NCBI GenBank assembly: GCA_021786375.1
Contig: JAJYNL010000014.1
Location: 1 to 64,000 of the forward strand
Origin: Actinomycetes bacterium
Lineage (GTDB): Bacteria; Actinomycetota; Acidimicrobiia; Acidimicrobiales; Acidimicrobiaceae
Direction: 5' to 3'
DNA length: 64,000 nucleotides
Shown: in pieces, positions 26,301-33,773 of the stretch
How the letters are laid out: every line of letters starts with the position of its first letter
How positions within the stretch are numbered: the stretch's first letter is position 1
Program-made: the position numbers and the translations under genes
The notes under the pieces: generated by a model
The model's database searches: none
What the model was told of the DNA's origin: nothing
Seen by the model: only the letters and a program-made list of their open reading frames with translations

Positions 26301-26853
26301 AGTGGGTTCCCGCGGGAACCAGCTCCTCGTGTTCTCGGATGCGACCAGGGACAAGATTATCGAAACCTTCGACTTTCCCCGGCAAAAGAGCGAACCGTAC
26401 CTCTGCATATCGGACTTCTTCCGCCCGGCCGACGGTCCGGAGGTTGACTACATTGCCATGCAAGCGGTGACAATGGGCCCCGAGGTCTCCCGGCGCACGG
26501 CGGAGCTCTTCGCATCGAACGATTACGGGGCTTACCTCAGGCTGCACGGCCTCGGGGTCGAGATGGCCGAGGCCCTGGCAGAATACTGGCACCATCGGAT
26601 CCGCACCGAGTGGGGGTTCGTAAACGAGGACGGGGAGAGCCTCGCCGGCCTGTTTCGCCAGAAGTACCGCGGCGGCAGGTATTCCTTCGGCTACCCCGCC
26701 TGCCCGCGCCTCGAGGACAACGAGAAGTTGGTGGCTCTTCTCGGCGCCGACAGGATTGGCATCGAGGTTTCGGAGGGGTTCCAGCTCCATCCGGAGCAGT
26801 CCACGACGGCAATAGTCTGCCACCACCCTCAGGCAAAGTACTTCGTGGCCTGA
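23389..26853 (+). CDS. metH: Cobalamin-dependent methionine synthase
   Basis: It transfers the methyl group of methyltetrahydrofolate to homocysteine through enzyme-bound cobalamin. All four modules are present in about 1154 residues. The homocysteine domain is at about 1-300, with zinc cysteines in GMNCATGPNEM and GGCCGTTPEHI. The pterin domain is at about 320-590 (SVGERTNANGSKRF). The cobalamin cap and Rossmann modules lie at about 620-870, with the B12 motif DVHDIGKNLV. The C-terminal SAM-binding reactivation domain is at about 890-1150, with RPEKGEAD and PACPRLED. The track start is ATG 23377, but ATG 23389 has a GGAGAG ribosome binding site at good spacing, so I prefer it. Confidence 0.95.
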   Translation: MSDYLDLIKERVVIFDGATGTNLQLLQLGAEDFGGAQFEGLNEHLVFMRPQVVADLHASFFEVGSDVVETNSFGSFPVVLSEYGIPGATFEINLEAAKIARRVAAEFSSPSRKRFVAGSMGPGTKLPSLGQIAFDELAAGYKEQAKGLITGGVDLLLVETVYDLLGAKAAIIGAREAMSELGLWVPIQAQVTVELTGRMLPGTEIAAALVSLRAMDVDVIGMNCATGPNEMGEHLRYLTQNTTIPVSAQPNAGLPSVVEGKMHYDLTPEDLARAQHRFVEEMGVGVVGGCCGTTPEHISAVVQAVSGKRARAHTTDAPPAVSSLYSAASITQDLSYFSVGERTNANGSKRFREAMLAQDWDVCLEIARDQVGEGADAIDLCVDYTGADGTEDMEALASRLATASTLPIVLDSTEPQVIETGLKHLGGRPILNSVNLEDGDGPGTRLDSFLRLAKKYGAAVVATCIDQDGQARTAEWKLRAAKAIYDVATTRYGMKPGDLLFDPLVLPISTGMEESRRDAIETIEGIRRIKEELPGVFTLVGLSNVSFGLNPAARAVLNSVFLAECTAAGLDAAIVHPSKILPLSKIGEQEKQVCLDLIYDRRREGYDPLSELIRLFEGVSAANTVKEDLSLLPVTERLARRIIDGDRANIVADLDQALADGYSALDLINEHLLAGMKVVGELFGAGQMQLPFVLSSAEAMKTAIAHLEPYMEAAAVSKKGTVVLATVKGDVHDIGKNLVDIIFSNNGYEVHNLGIKVSISEMIAKALEVNADAIGMSGLLVKSTLIMRENLEEMASRGLEKIPVLLGGAALTRTYVERDLRGSYPGRVFYGKDAFEGLSVMDKLMQIKAGALRDEEFGREIGTRKIGPRKSEQRALLPEPQLSRSPEVAIDNPVFVPPFVGVRVASGISIDDIAKFLNETALFRNQWGYRPEKGEADPEFKERVRAVLRQELDKAKAEGLLIPKVAWGYFAVGSRGNQLLVFSDATRDKIIETFDFPRQKSEPYLCISDFFRPADGPEVDYIAMQAVTMGPEVSRRTAELFASNDYGAYLRLHGLGVEMAEALAEYWHHRIRTEWGFVNEDGESLAGLFRQKYRGGRYSFGYPACPRLEDNEKLVALLGADRIGIEVSEGFQLHPEQSTTAIVCHHPQAKYFVA

Positions 26854-26896
26854 ATTGAGGCGCCCTTGACAGGACAGCCGGCGGGCACCGCCGCTC

Positions 26897-28234
26897 ATGA
26901 CCAATAGGACTTCACGGCGCCGGATGGGCGCCCTGGCGGCTACCGCCGCCATCGCAATCGCAGGCTGGGTGGCATTTGCGCAGCACTCTGCCGGAGCTAG
27001 GCCGCCCAAGCTGGAGGGATCGGCCTCCGAAGCTTCCACGGGTGCCATCTCCTCCGCCGAGATGCAGGCGCTGGCCCCGGTGCCTCCCATTCCGAGCCCG
27101 TGGCAGCCGTATGCCACCAAGGTGTGGGCGGGCCCGACCATCCAGTTCCTTGGCCGTAGGACCGGCTTCATCGTCGAGGGACAGGGCCCTAAACCACGTG
27201 TCGACGGGCGTTTGGCGGCGGGCTTCCCTCCCGAATCCTGGCCGGGAACCTCAATCGCGGTAACCCAGGACGGTGGCAGGCGGTGGATGACCACGCTCCA
27301 GGTCCCGACAGGCATCTGGAGCATCGACATTCCGGGGCCGGCGGCAGCCTGGGCGGTGGGGATATCTTCCCTCTACCGAACCAGCGATCAAGGCAGGTCC
27401 TGGAGAACTGTAGGAGAGCCAAAAGGCACCCACCTGGTGGAGGTCCGCTTCGACACCAAGGGACGGGGGCTGGGCATCGACTCAGCCGGATACGCCCATT
27501 TGAGTATCGACGCAGGAGACACCTGGACCACATCGATGAGCGGACCTTACCTGGACGCTTGCCTCACCCAAAAGGGTTCCTGGCTGGCGGCCGACGCCAA
27601 GGGACGCATATGGAGTGTCGCTCCATCCACTCGCGGGCTCGCCTTCTCGCCACCGGCAAGCGTTACCAACCTCCTCGGCGAAGCACAGATCTCCCTCTCC
27701 TGTGGCAGCCGGATCTGGGAGACGATACGTCAGCCGGCCGGCGACGGGTCCGCGCACCCCGCCGGCTTCCTGGTCTTCGTCTCCAGCGGCGATCAGGGTT
27801 ACAAAGTCGCTCTTTCCAGCGGGACTTTGGGGGCCGATACACGTGGCGAGGGCCTCGCATCCCTTGGAACAGGGTTCACCCTTGCCGCGGGAGACACGGG
27901 TGCCGCCGTCGTGGCCGCACGCAGCATCCTTCCCGGCAGGATAGTGGTGCAGACGCGCACCCCCGGGGGGCGCGTTACATCGACGTCCGTCCTCCGCGGC
28001 CCGCCCGATCTGGACTCTTTGCCCGCTTTCATGACAAGTGCCATTCAGGGACTAGCCGTACTGCCTAGCGGCTTCGGCTGGCTGAAGGTGGACGCGGAGA
28101 TTCCCAGCGGCGGAATCCAAGCCCCAGACCCTGACCACTACCTGAGCCTGACGTACCTCACCTCCGACGGCGGGCGCAGCTGGTATCTTCTGCGCAGGCT
28201 GACGGTCAGAACCGCCGGACAAGCAGGCGCCTAG
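26897..28234 (+). CDS. Secreted beta-propeller-like (BNR/YCF48-type) protein of unknown function
   Basis: The N-terminus is basic (RTSRRR) and followed by a hydrophobic segment, GALAATAAIAIAGWVAFA, so the protein is probably exported or membrane-anchored. The remaining 400 residues contain repeated BNR-like motifs, VTQDGGRRWMTT, RTSDQGRSWRTV, SIDAGDTWTTS and TSDGGRSWYLL. Each has the S/T-x-D-x-G-x-x-W core of sialidase/YCF48-type propeller blades. This predicts a beta propeller but not its ligand. ATG start; the length is 445 residues. Its TAG stop shares the CTAG palindrome with the TAG of the convergent phosphoribulokinase. Neither neighbour suggests a function. Confidence 0.75.
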   Translation: MTNRTSRRRMGALAATAAIAIAGWVAFAQHSAGARPPKLEGSASEASTGAISSAEMQALAPVPPIPSPWQPYATKVWAGPTIQFLGRRTGFIVEGQGPKPRVDGRLAAGFPPESWPGTSIAVTQDGGRRWMTTLQVPTGIWSIDIPGPAAAWAVGISSLYRTSDQGRSWRTVGEPKGTHLVEVRFDTKGRGLGIDSAGYAHLSIDAGDTWTTSMSGPYLDACLTQKGSWLAADAKGRIWSVAPSTRGLAFSPPASVTNLLGEAQISLSCGSRIWETIRQPAGDGSAHPAGFLVFVSSGDQGYKVALSSGTLGADTRGEGLASLGTGFTLAAGDTGAAVVAARSILPGRIVVQTRTPGGRVTSTSVLRGPPDLDSLPAFMTSAIQGLAVLPSGFGWLKVDAEIPSGGIQAPDPDHYLSLTYLTSDGGRSWYLLRRLTVRTAGQAGA

Positions 28235-29178
28235 GCGGAAGCCGAGGCCTGAAGCAAGTGGTAGAGCAGGTAGAGCTGCGCAATGGCAAGGGGCTCGCTC
28301 TTCTGATCGTCGCTGATCCGCCCCAGGCTGTCCGGCAACGGCTCGTCGATGCCGAGCTTCGACCAAATCTCCATCTTGACCTCCTGCGCGACCTCGGCCG
28401 GGGCATGGCCATGCACGTGGAGAGCGTCGACCGGCTTGCCGTCGTCGTCGCGGATCAGCTTCAGATGGATCGCCTCACGCGTATCCGAGCTGAGCAGATA
28501 AGTCAGGTCGGGGTGATCAATGGTCGGGCGAAGCAGGATCGAGGCGGAAAGCGGCGTGTTGGGGTCCTCATCGGCATGGGCGCGTCCGAAGCTTATGACT
28601 ATGTCGGCATAAGCACGCTGCGGGCGGATGTAGGCCGCGGACTCCGGCTCCCGCTTGTCCAGATCAGCCAGGACCTGCTCCTCGGTGTAGCCACGCTGGC
28701 TCACGTCGCGCTTCACTTTCCACGCGCGGCGAATTGGCTCGGGCGGGTCCAGATAAACGGTGACGTCGAAGCAGGCGCGCGAGAGCTTGGACCACAACGG
28801 AAACAGACCCTCGACCACGACGAAGCCACTGGGTTCGAAGAGCTCCGGCCGCTCAAGCGTGCCGTGGTGGTGGTCGTAAACCGGCTTCAGAATCGGCTGG
28901 CCCATTGCGACCAGCTGCAGGTGCTGCTCCATGATCTGCAAGTAGTTGCACTCAGGATGAAGGGGCGTGAATGGCAGCGCCTTGCGCTCGATCCTGTCAT
29001 AACGGTGATAGTCGTCAGTGCAGAACGAGCGGATGTTCTCGACCCCCAGAGCCTCGACCAAACCACGGGTCAGGGTCGTCTTGCCAACCGCGGAGTCCCC
29101 CGCGATCGCCAGCATGGGCGTATGCGTAAGTGGGCGCTCGCGATTGGCCTTCTGGATCATTGCCATGCGATGAGACAT
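28231..29178 (-). CDS. cbbP: Phosphoribulokinase
   Basis: It phosphorylates ribulose 5-phosphate with ATP to form ribulose 1,5-bisphosphate, the RuBisCO substrate. The Walker A motif is GDSAVGKTTLTRGL. The substrate and catalytic region reads CTDDYHRYDRIERK. YDHHHGTLERPE and VVEGLFPLW are the family blocks containing the metal-binding acidic residues. The 315 residues resemble the class with a longer C-terminus than proteobacterial form. It is the last gene of a three-gene minus-strand operon (rpe, transketolase::FBPase, prk), 35 bp after the fusion gene, with AAGGA upstream of its ATG. Presence of PRK with RuBisCO makes a working CBB cycle likely. Confidence 0.94.
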   Translation of the reverse strand: MSHRMAMIQKANRERPLTHTPMLAIAGDSAVGKTTLTRGLVEALGVENIRSFCTDDYHRYDRIERKALPFTPLHPECNYLQIMEQHLQLVAMGQPILKPVYDHHHGTLERPELFEPSGFVVVEGLFPLWSKLSRACFDVTVYLDPPEPIRRAWKVKRDVSQRGYTEEQVLADLDKREPESAAYIRPQRAYADIVISFGRAHADEDPNTPLSASILLRPTIDHPDLTYLLSSDTREAIHLKLIRDDDGKPVDALHVHGHAPAEVAQEVKMEIWSKLGIDEPLPDSLGRISDDQKSEPLAIAQLYLLYHLLQASASA

Positions 29179-29213
29179 GTTGGTTGGTCCTTCCTTACAA
29201 TCGGCGCTACTGC

Positions 29214-32138
29214 TCAGGCAAACTGGGAGACGACGGAGTAGCTGCCGTTGCGAATCAGCGCCGTGGAGATGAAGTAGCCACTGTCCCGCTTTACCACCGG
29301 ATCGAGGACCCCTGCGCCGGTAACGGAGGTGATCGCCACTACGGGCTCAGCGGTAACCAGGTCGTCCTGCCCGAACACCCTCTCAGCGACGCCTTCGCCG
29401 AAATCACGAACCATTCGGCTCTCGGCGTCGCTCTGGGGTGCCAGGCGGCCCTGGAACTCACCACCAAGCGCCTTGGCCATCGCCGCCATGATTACGCCCT
29501 CGGGCGCACCCCCGACACCGAACAGCGCGTCGATGTGACCGACCAGCACCTCGAACGAGGCCATCACGTCCCCGTCCGGCACCTCACGCACGCGGACTCC
29601 CGCGGCGCGGATGCGCGAGATGAGGTCCTTGTGCCGAGGCTTGTCCAGCACTATCACCTCGAGTTCGTCGACACGCTTTTCAAGCGACTTGGCCAACATC
29701 TCGAGATTCGTCTCGATGGGGCTCTCGATCGAGAGGGCCCCTTTGGCCTGTCCGCCCACCACGATCTTGTCCATGTAGAAGCCGGGCACGAAGGTGAAGT
29801 TGCCGGCAGGCGCGGCGGCGATTACGGAAACCGCCCCAGGCTGACCCTTGGCAACGTAGTTGGTGCCTTCCAACGGATCGACGGCTATATCAAACGGGGT
29901 AGCGGACCCCGAACCAAGCTGCTCCCCACGGAAGAGCATCGGGGCTTCGTCCTTCTCACCCTCGCCGATCACGACACGGAGCGAAACAGGCGCCATACGC
30001 AGCGCGTTGCGCATAGCCTCGACGGCCAGGTGGTCGGCCCGCTTCCGGTCACCACGGCCGATCTCCGAGACGCACGCGCGCGCTGCTTGAGTGCATGCAG
30101 CCACCATCGATCGCTCCAGCACCAGTTCGGCATTGAGATAACTCACGTCAGCAGAAGCCGGCGCGCGCCTCGCGATGGTTTCGGCGATGCGCCCCCCGAC
30201 TTGCTGCGGAGTGAAGCCGAAGTGGGCCTGCACGTCGGGACCCTTGCCCGAGGCGCCGAATCCCCTCATTGCCACGATGTCATCGGTGGATTCGACCAGG
30301 GATTCCCATCCCAGCGGGCTGAGGGCCTCAACCACCACCGTCGGGAGTCCGGAGGTTATCGACTGCAGCTTGCCCTTGGTCGCCTCCAGAAAGCGCTCGC
30401 GCCACAGTACCGAGATCACGCGGGCGGAGACGCCCCGCGTCTCGGCCAAGTGCTTGGCGGCGTCGATTGCGAGCGAAACCTCCGACCCGGTGGCAAAAAT
30501 GACCGCCTTGGGATCCTCAGGATCCCAAACCACCTGCGCACCAAGCTCGGTAACCCAGGAGGGGTCGCGAGACTCGGTCACAATGGGAAGCGCCTGCCGG
30601 GTGAGGATGAGCGCCGAGGGCATGGAGCCGTCGCCCAGCGCCACGCTCCAGGCGGCAATTGTCTCATTACCGTCCGCCGGGCGCATTACCCGCAGGCCGG
30701 GAATGGCCCGCAGTGCGGCAACCTGCTCGACCGGCTGATGGGTCGGGCCATCCTCGCCGACCGCAATGCTGTCATGGGTGAAGACAAACGCGACGGGAAG
30801 CTTCATCATCGCCGCCAGGCGGATCGCCGGACGCGAGTAGTCCGCAAAGACCAGGAATGTCGACCCGAACGGAACGAATCCTCCGTGAAGCGCTATCCCG
30901 TTCAGGATCGCCGACATTCCGTGCTCGCGGATCCCGAAGTGGATTAACCTCCCGCTAAAGTCCCCCGGGCGCACCGCGGGTAGGTCGAGATTCGTTCCGG
31001 TCGACTCGCCCAAGTCCGCTGTTCCGCCGATGAATGCAGGCAGGCGGTCTAAGAGCTGACCCAGCACCTCCTTGGAGCTGACCCGCGTGGCGACCTTGCG
31101 GTCCGGCGCGAATGGGGCCAGCGTTCCCGCGATCTCCCCCGCCGAGGGGATCGTGGCGGTGAAGAGCGATGCCACCTCTGGTCCAGCGGCGTCGAAGCGC
31201 TTCCGCCATTCGCTGGCCATGGCGTCGCCGGCGGCAGCCACCTCGGCAAAGCGCGCGTAGACGTCGCCTGGGATCTCGAACGGAGGGTACTCCCAGCCGA
31301 AGAACGCTCGCGTTGCGGCCATCTCCTCAGCCCCAAGTGGGGATCCGTGCACCGAGGACTTGCCGGCCTTGTTGGGCGCGCCATAACCGATAACCGTCTT
31401 GAGCTCGATCAAGGTGGGCGCTTCGGTGTGCGCCTTACCCTCTTCCAGCGCAGCGGTGATTGCGTCCACGTCCTGGGCATCCTCAACCAGCAGGGTGTGC
31501 CAGCCGTAACTCGCGAATCTGGCCCGGGCATCGTCGGAGCAGGAAAGCGAGGTGCTCCCGTCGATGGTGATGTCATTGGAGTCAAAGACAACTACCAGAC
31601 GCCCCAGGCCCAGGTGGCCGGCGAGCGATGCCGCCTCGTGCGAGATGCCCTCCATGAGGTCGCCGTCGGAGACGAAGACAAAGGTGTGATGAGAGACGAG
31701 ATCGCCATATCCCAGCTCCTCCGCACGGCTGCGCAGCATCTCCTCCGCAAGCGCCATCCCGACCGCCGTCGAGATGCCCTGCCCCAGGGGCCCGGTGGTG
31801 GTCTCGACACCAACGGTGTGCCCGTGCTCGGGATGGCCGGGGGTAAGCGAGCCTAGCTGCCTGAAAGAACGCAGGTCATCGATGGTGAGACCGTAGCCAA
31901 ACAGGTGCAGCATCGAGTAGAGCAGCGCGGATCCGTGGCCCGCCGAAAGTACGAACCGGTCCCGTCCGGGCCACTGCGGATTCGCCGGGCTATGCCGGAG
32001 GACCCGCGTGAAGAGGGCGTATGCGGCCGGCGCAAGGCCAAGCGGCAGGCCGGGATGCCCGGCATTGGCCGCCTCGACCTGGTCCACCGAGAGCATGCGG
32101 ATCGCAGTCACGCACTTGTTATCCATCTCAGTCGCCAT
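29214..32138 (-). CDS. tkt-glpX: Transketolase::class II fructose/sedoheptulose-bisphosphatase (GlpX) fusion protein
   Basis: One uninterrupted 974-residue frame joins two complete CBB enzymes. Residues 1 to about 657 are transketolase: AANAGHPGLPLGLAPAAYAL, the thiamine diphosphate motif GDGDLMEGISHEAASLAG, IGGTADLGESTG, HFGIREHGMSAILNG and THDSIAVGEDGPTHQP. After a linker of about 11 residues (RAPASAD), residues 669-974 are a full class II GlpX phosphatase, with RGDRKRADHLAVEAMR, VVIGEGEKDEAPML and the metal-binding DPLEGTN. In other CBB clusters these are separate cbbT and cbbF/glpX genes. A GTG at 30146 could in principle restart translation, but no Shine-Dalgarno precedes it. Fusion would place F6P and S7P production beside the enzyme that consumes them. 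ATG 32138 has an AAGGAG site; rpe ends 15 bp upstream. Confidence 0.93.
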   Translation of the reverse strand: MATEMDNKCVTAIRMLSVDQVEAANAGHPGLPLGLAPAAYALFTRVLRHSPANPQWPGRDRFVLSAGHGSALLYSMLHLFGYGLTIDDLRSFRQLGSLTPGHPEHGHTVGVETTTGPLGQGISTAVGMALAEEMLRSRAEELGYGDLVSHHTFVFVSDGDLMEGISHEAASLAGHLGLGRLVVVFDSNDITIDGSTSLSCSDDARARFASYGWHTLLVEDAQDVDAITAALEEGKAHTEAPTLIELKTVIGYGAPNKAGKSSVHGSPLGAEEMAATRAFFGWEYPPFEIPGDVYARFAEVAAAGDAMASEWRKRFDAAGPEVASLFTATIPSAGEIAGTLAPFAPDRKVATRVSSKEVLGQLLDRLPAFIGGTADLGESTGTNLDLPAVRPGDFSGRLIHFGIREHGMSAILNGIALHGGFVPFGSTFLVFADYSRPAIRLAAMMKLPVAFVFTHDSIAVGEDGPTHQPVEQVAALRAIPGLRVMRPADGNETIAAWSVALGDGSMPSALILTRQALPIVTESRDPSWVTELGAQVVWDPEDPKAVIFATGSEVSLAIDAAKHLAETRGVSARVISVLWRERFLEATKGKLQSITSGLPTVVVEALSPLGWESLVESTDDIVAMRGFGASGKGPDVQAHFGFTPQQVGGRIAETIARRAPASADVSYLNAELVLERSMVAACTQAARACVSEIGRGDRKRADHLAVEAMRNALRMAPVSLRVVIGEGEKDEAPMLFRGEQLGSGSATPFDIAVDPLEGTNYVAKGQPGAVSVIAAAPAGNFTFVPGFYMDKIVVGGQAKGALSIESPIETNLEMLAKSLEKRVDELEVIVLDKPRHKDLISRIRAAGVRVREVPDGDVMASFEVLVGHIDALFGVGGAPEGVIMAAMAKALGGEFQGRLAPQSDAESRMVRDFGEGVAERVFGQDDLVTAEPVVAITSVTGAGVLDPVVKRDSGYFISTALIRNGSYSVVSQFA

Positions 32139-32153
32139 ACCTGAACTCCTTGC

Positions 32154-32840
32154 CTATTGGCCTGCGGCCGCGGCCGCGATTGAACGAATCTCCGAAACAG
32201 CGGCCTCGAGGCCGCCGGGGTGCCGGAAGAGAGCGGAGCCCGCGACGAGCGCTCTTGCGCCCGCAGCGGCCGCGCCGGCCACGGTGGAGGCGGATATCCC
32301 GCCGTCCACCTCGATCTCGATCTGATTTGGTACGCTCTCGGCCAGTTCACAGGCCTGGCGCACCTTTCTCTCCATGCCGGCGATATAGGCCTGGCCTCCA
32401 AAACCGGGGTTGACCGTCATCACCAGGATCAGGTCGCACAGGTCGGCGACGTTTTCCACCGCCTCGATCGGAGTGGCGGGGTTGAGTGCGACGCCGGCCT
32501 TGGCGCCCGCCTCCTTGACCCTGGCCAAGGTGCGATGCAGATGTCGTGTCGACTCCGCATGCACTATCAATAGCTCGCACCCGGAGGCAACGTAGCGCTC
32601 GATGTACTGGTCGGGCTCGACAATCATCAGATGCGCCTCGAAGGGGAGCGAGGTCACCCGGCGGGTGGAAGCGATGATGTCGGGACCGAAAGTGAGGTTA
32701 GGTACGAAGACTCCGTCCATCACATCCCACTGGATGCGATCCACGCCTGCCTTCTCCAAGTCCACCAAAGCATTGCCGAGCTGGGAGAAGTCTACGGGCA
32801 GCACCGAGGGGATAATCGAGATATCCTGTTTAGTGCCCAT
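32154..32840 (-). CDS. rpe: Ribulose-phosphate 3-epimerase
   Basis: It interconverts xylulose 5-phosphate and ribulose 5-phosphate, feeding phosphoribulokinase two genes downstream. The TIM-barrel motifs are complete: IIPSVLPVDFSQLG, WDVMDGVFVPNLTFGP, EAHLMIVEP, MTVNPGFGGQAYI and IEVDGGISAST. The track ORF starts at 33104, but its first 88 residues are unrelated. ATG 32840 is preceded by GGGAGGCC and gives 228 residues, the family norm. This is the first gene of the minus-strand CBB operon; its promoter should lie in the 238-bp divergent gap shared with the response regulator. Confidence 0.95.
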   Translation of the reverse strand: MGTKQDISIIPSVLPVDFSQLGNALVDLEKAGVDRIQWDVMDGVFVPNLTFGPDIIASTRRVTSLPFEAHLMIVEPDQYIERYVASGCELLIVHAESTRHLHRTLARVKEAGAKAGVALNPATPIEAVENVADLCDLILVMTVNPGFGGQAYIAGMERKVRQACELAESVPNQIEIEVDGGISASTVAGAAAAGARALVAGSALFRHPGGLEAAVSEIRSIAAAAAGQ

Positions 32841-33078
32841 ATTCGGCCTCCCTCGATCCCTGCCGTCGGGCCGCCAACCAAGCTCCCGCCGACAGCTATT
32901 CCGTGTATATAAGACCCTATGGCGGGACGCGCCGGTCTCTATTCCCCCATCCATGGGATTGGCACTCACCTGCACGGAAGCATCCGTGATGCGGGGCACC
33001 CGCAGGCCGCTTATTCTCTGCAGCGAGCGAGTGGCGACGCCACACCGCGGCGGTCGCGGGGGAAATAGGATCAAAGAG
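32841..33078. promoter_or_regulatory. Divergent control region between rpe operon and the two-component genes
   Basis: These 238 bases separate the rpe-tkt::glpX-prk operon from the divergent NarL-type regulator. A TA-rich segment (GTGTATATAAGA, near 32903-32914) is the most promoter-like element in the surrounding GC-rich DNA. The track ORFs that cross the region are 5' over-extensions. No clear palindromic operator was found by eye. Confidence 0.4.
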
Positions 33079-33765
33079 ATGGCGCCCAACAGCGACGGAG
33101 ACATAGCTCAGAAAATGCCGTTGTCGGTCCTGCTCGTCGACGACCAGGAGATCATCCTGGACGGAATCTCGACGATGATGCGGCGCTTCGAGTCCCAGGT
33201 CAAGATCGTGGGCAGGCTGAAGAACGCCAAGGCCGCGCTGGCCTTCGCCGAGGAAACCCCCGTCGACGTCGTGATCACCGATATCAGGTTGCGCAGCGAG
33301 AGCGGCATCGATCTGTGCCGCGACTTCGTAACACGATTCCCGGACGTTGCCGTAGTGATGCTCACCGTCTACGACGACGAGCAGTACCTCTTCCAAGCCC
33401 TGAGAGCGGGGGCGAAAGGGTTCCTCCTGAAGCAAATTAGCGCCGCTGAACTGCTCGAGCAGCTCCTGCGCGTCGCAAACGGCGACATCGTGGTCGATCC
33501 TCACCTTGCCGGACGTGTAGCGCTTTCAGCCGCACGGCTGCACTCGGGCGAGTTCTGGCCGGGAGCACACCTGGGGTTGACCCAGCGCGAGTCGGAAGTG
33601 CTCGACCTGGTGACCAAGGGGCATTCCAACAAGGCAATCGCAGCCCGCCTGTATCTCGGCGAAGAGACCGTTAAGACTCACCTCAGCGCGATCTACCGCA
33701 AGCTTGGTGTTCGTGACCGCACCTCGGCCGTCGCCCTTGCCATGCGCGAGGCAATCTTCAGATAG
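33079..33765 (+). CDS. NarL/FixJ-family response regulator
   Basis: This DNA-binding regulator is presumably phosphorylated by the histidine kinase encoded just downstream. The receiver domain (about residues 13-130) has the acidic pair LLVDDQE, the phospho-acceptor Asp68 in VVITDIRLRSESG, and the conserved Lys in GFLLKQ. The C-terminal LuxR-type helix-turn-helix follows: LTQRESEVLDLVTKGHSNKAIAARL, then ETVKTHLSAIYRKLGV. At 228 residues it is a standard NarL type. Start is ATG 33079; the longer track ORF overlaps rpe and has no family resemblance. Its position inside the CBB locus suggests control of CO2 fixation genes, which is inference. Confidence 0.9.
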   Translation: MAPNSDGDIAQKMPLSVLLVDDQEIILDGISTMMRRFESQVKIVGRLKNAKAALAFAEETPVDVVITDIRLRSESGIDLCRDFVTRFPDVAVVMLTVYDDEQYLFQALRAGAKGFLLKQISAAELLEQLLRVANGDIVVDPHLAGRVALSAARLHSGEFWPGAHLGLTQRESEVLDLVTKGHSNKAIAARLYLGEETVKTHLSAIYRKLGVRDRTSAVALAMREAIFR

Positions 33766-33773
33766 GAGCACCC

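Noticed and set aside
30120-30180. Separate glpX gene with its own start inside the transketolase frame
   Set aside because: The only plausible start, GTG near 30146, has no Shine-Dalgarno upstream and the frame is continuous, so I annotate one fused gene; protein-level data could change this.
29130-30947. 605-residue plus-strand ORF opposite the transketolase::GlpX gene
   Set aside because: It is antisense to conserved enzyme motifs, has a His/Arg-rich composition with no recognisable domain, and has no matching ribosome binding site. It is a GC-rich shadow frame.
33105-33300. Upstream-extended version of rpe starting at 33104
   Set aside because: The extra 88 residues lie over the response-regulator gene and the divergent promoter; ATG 32840 has a good ribosome binding site and begins at the domain boundary.
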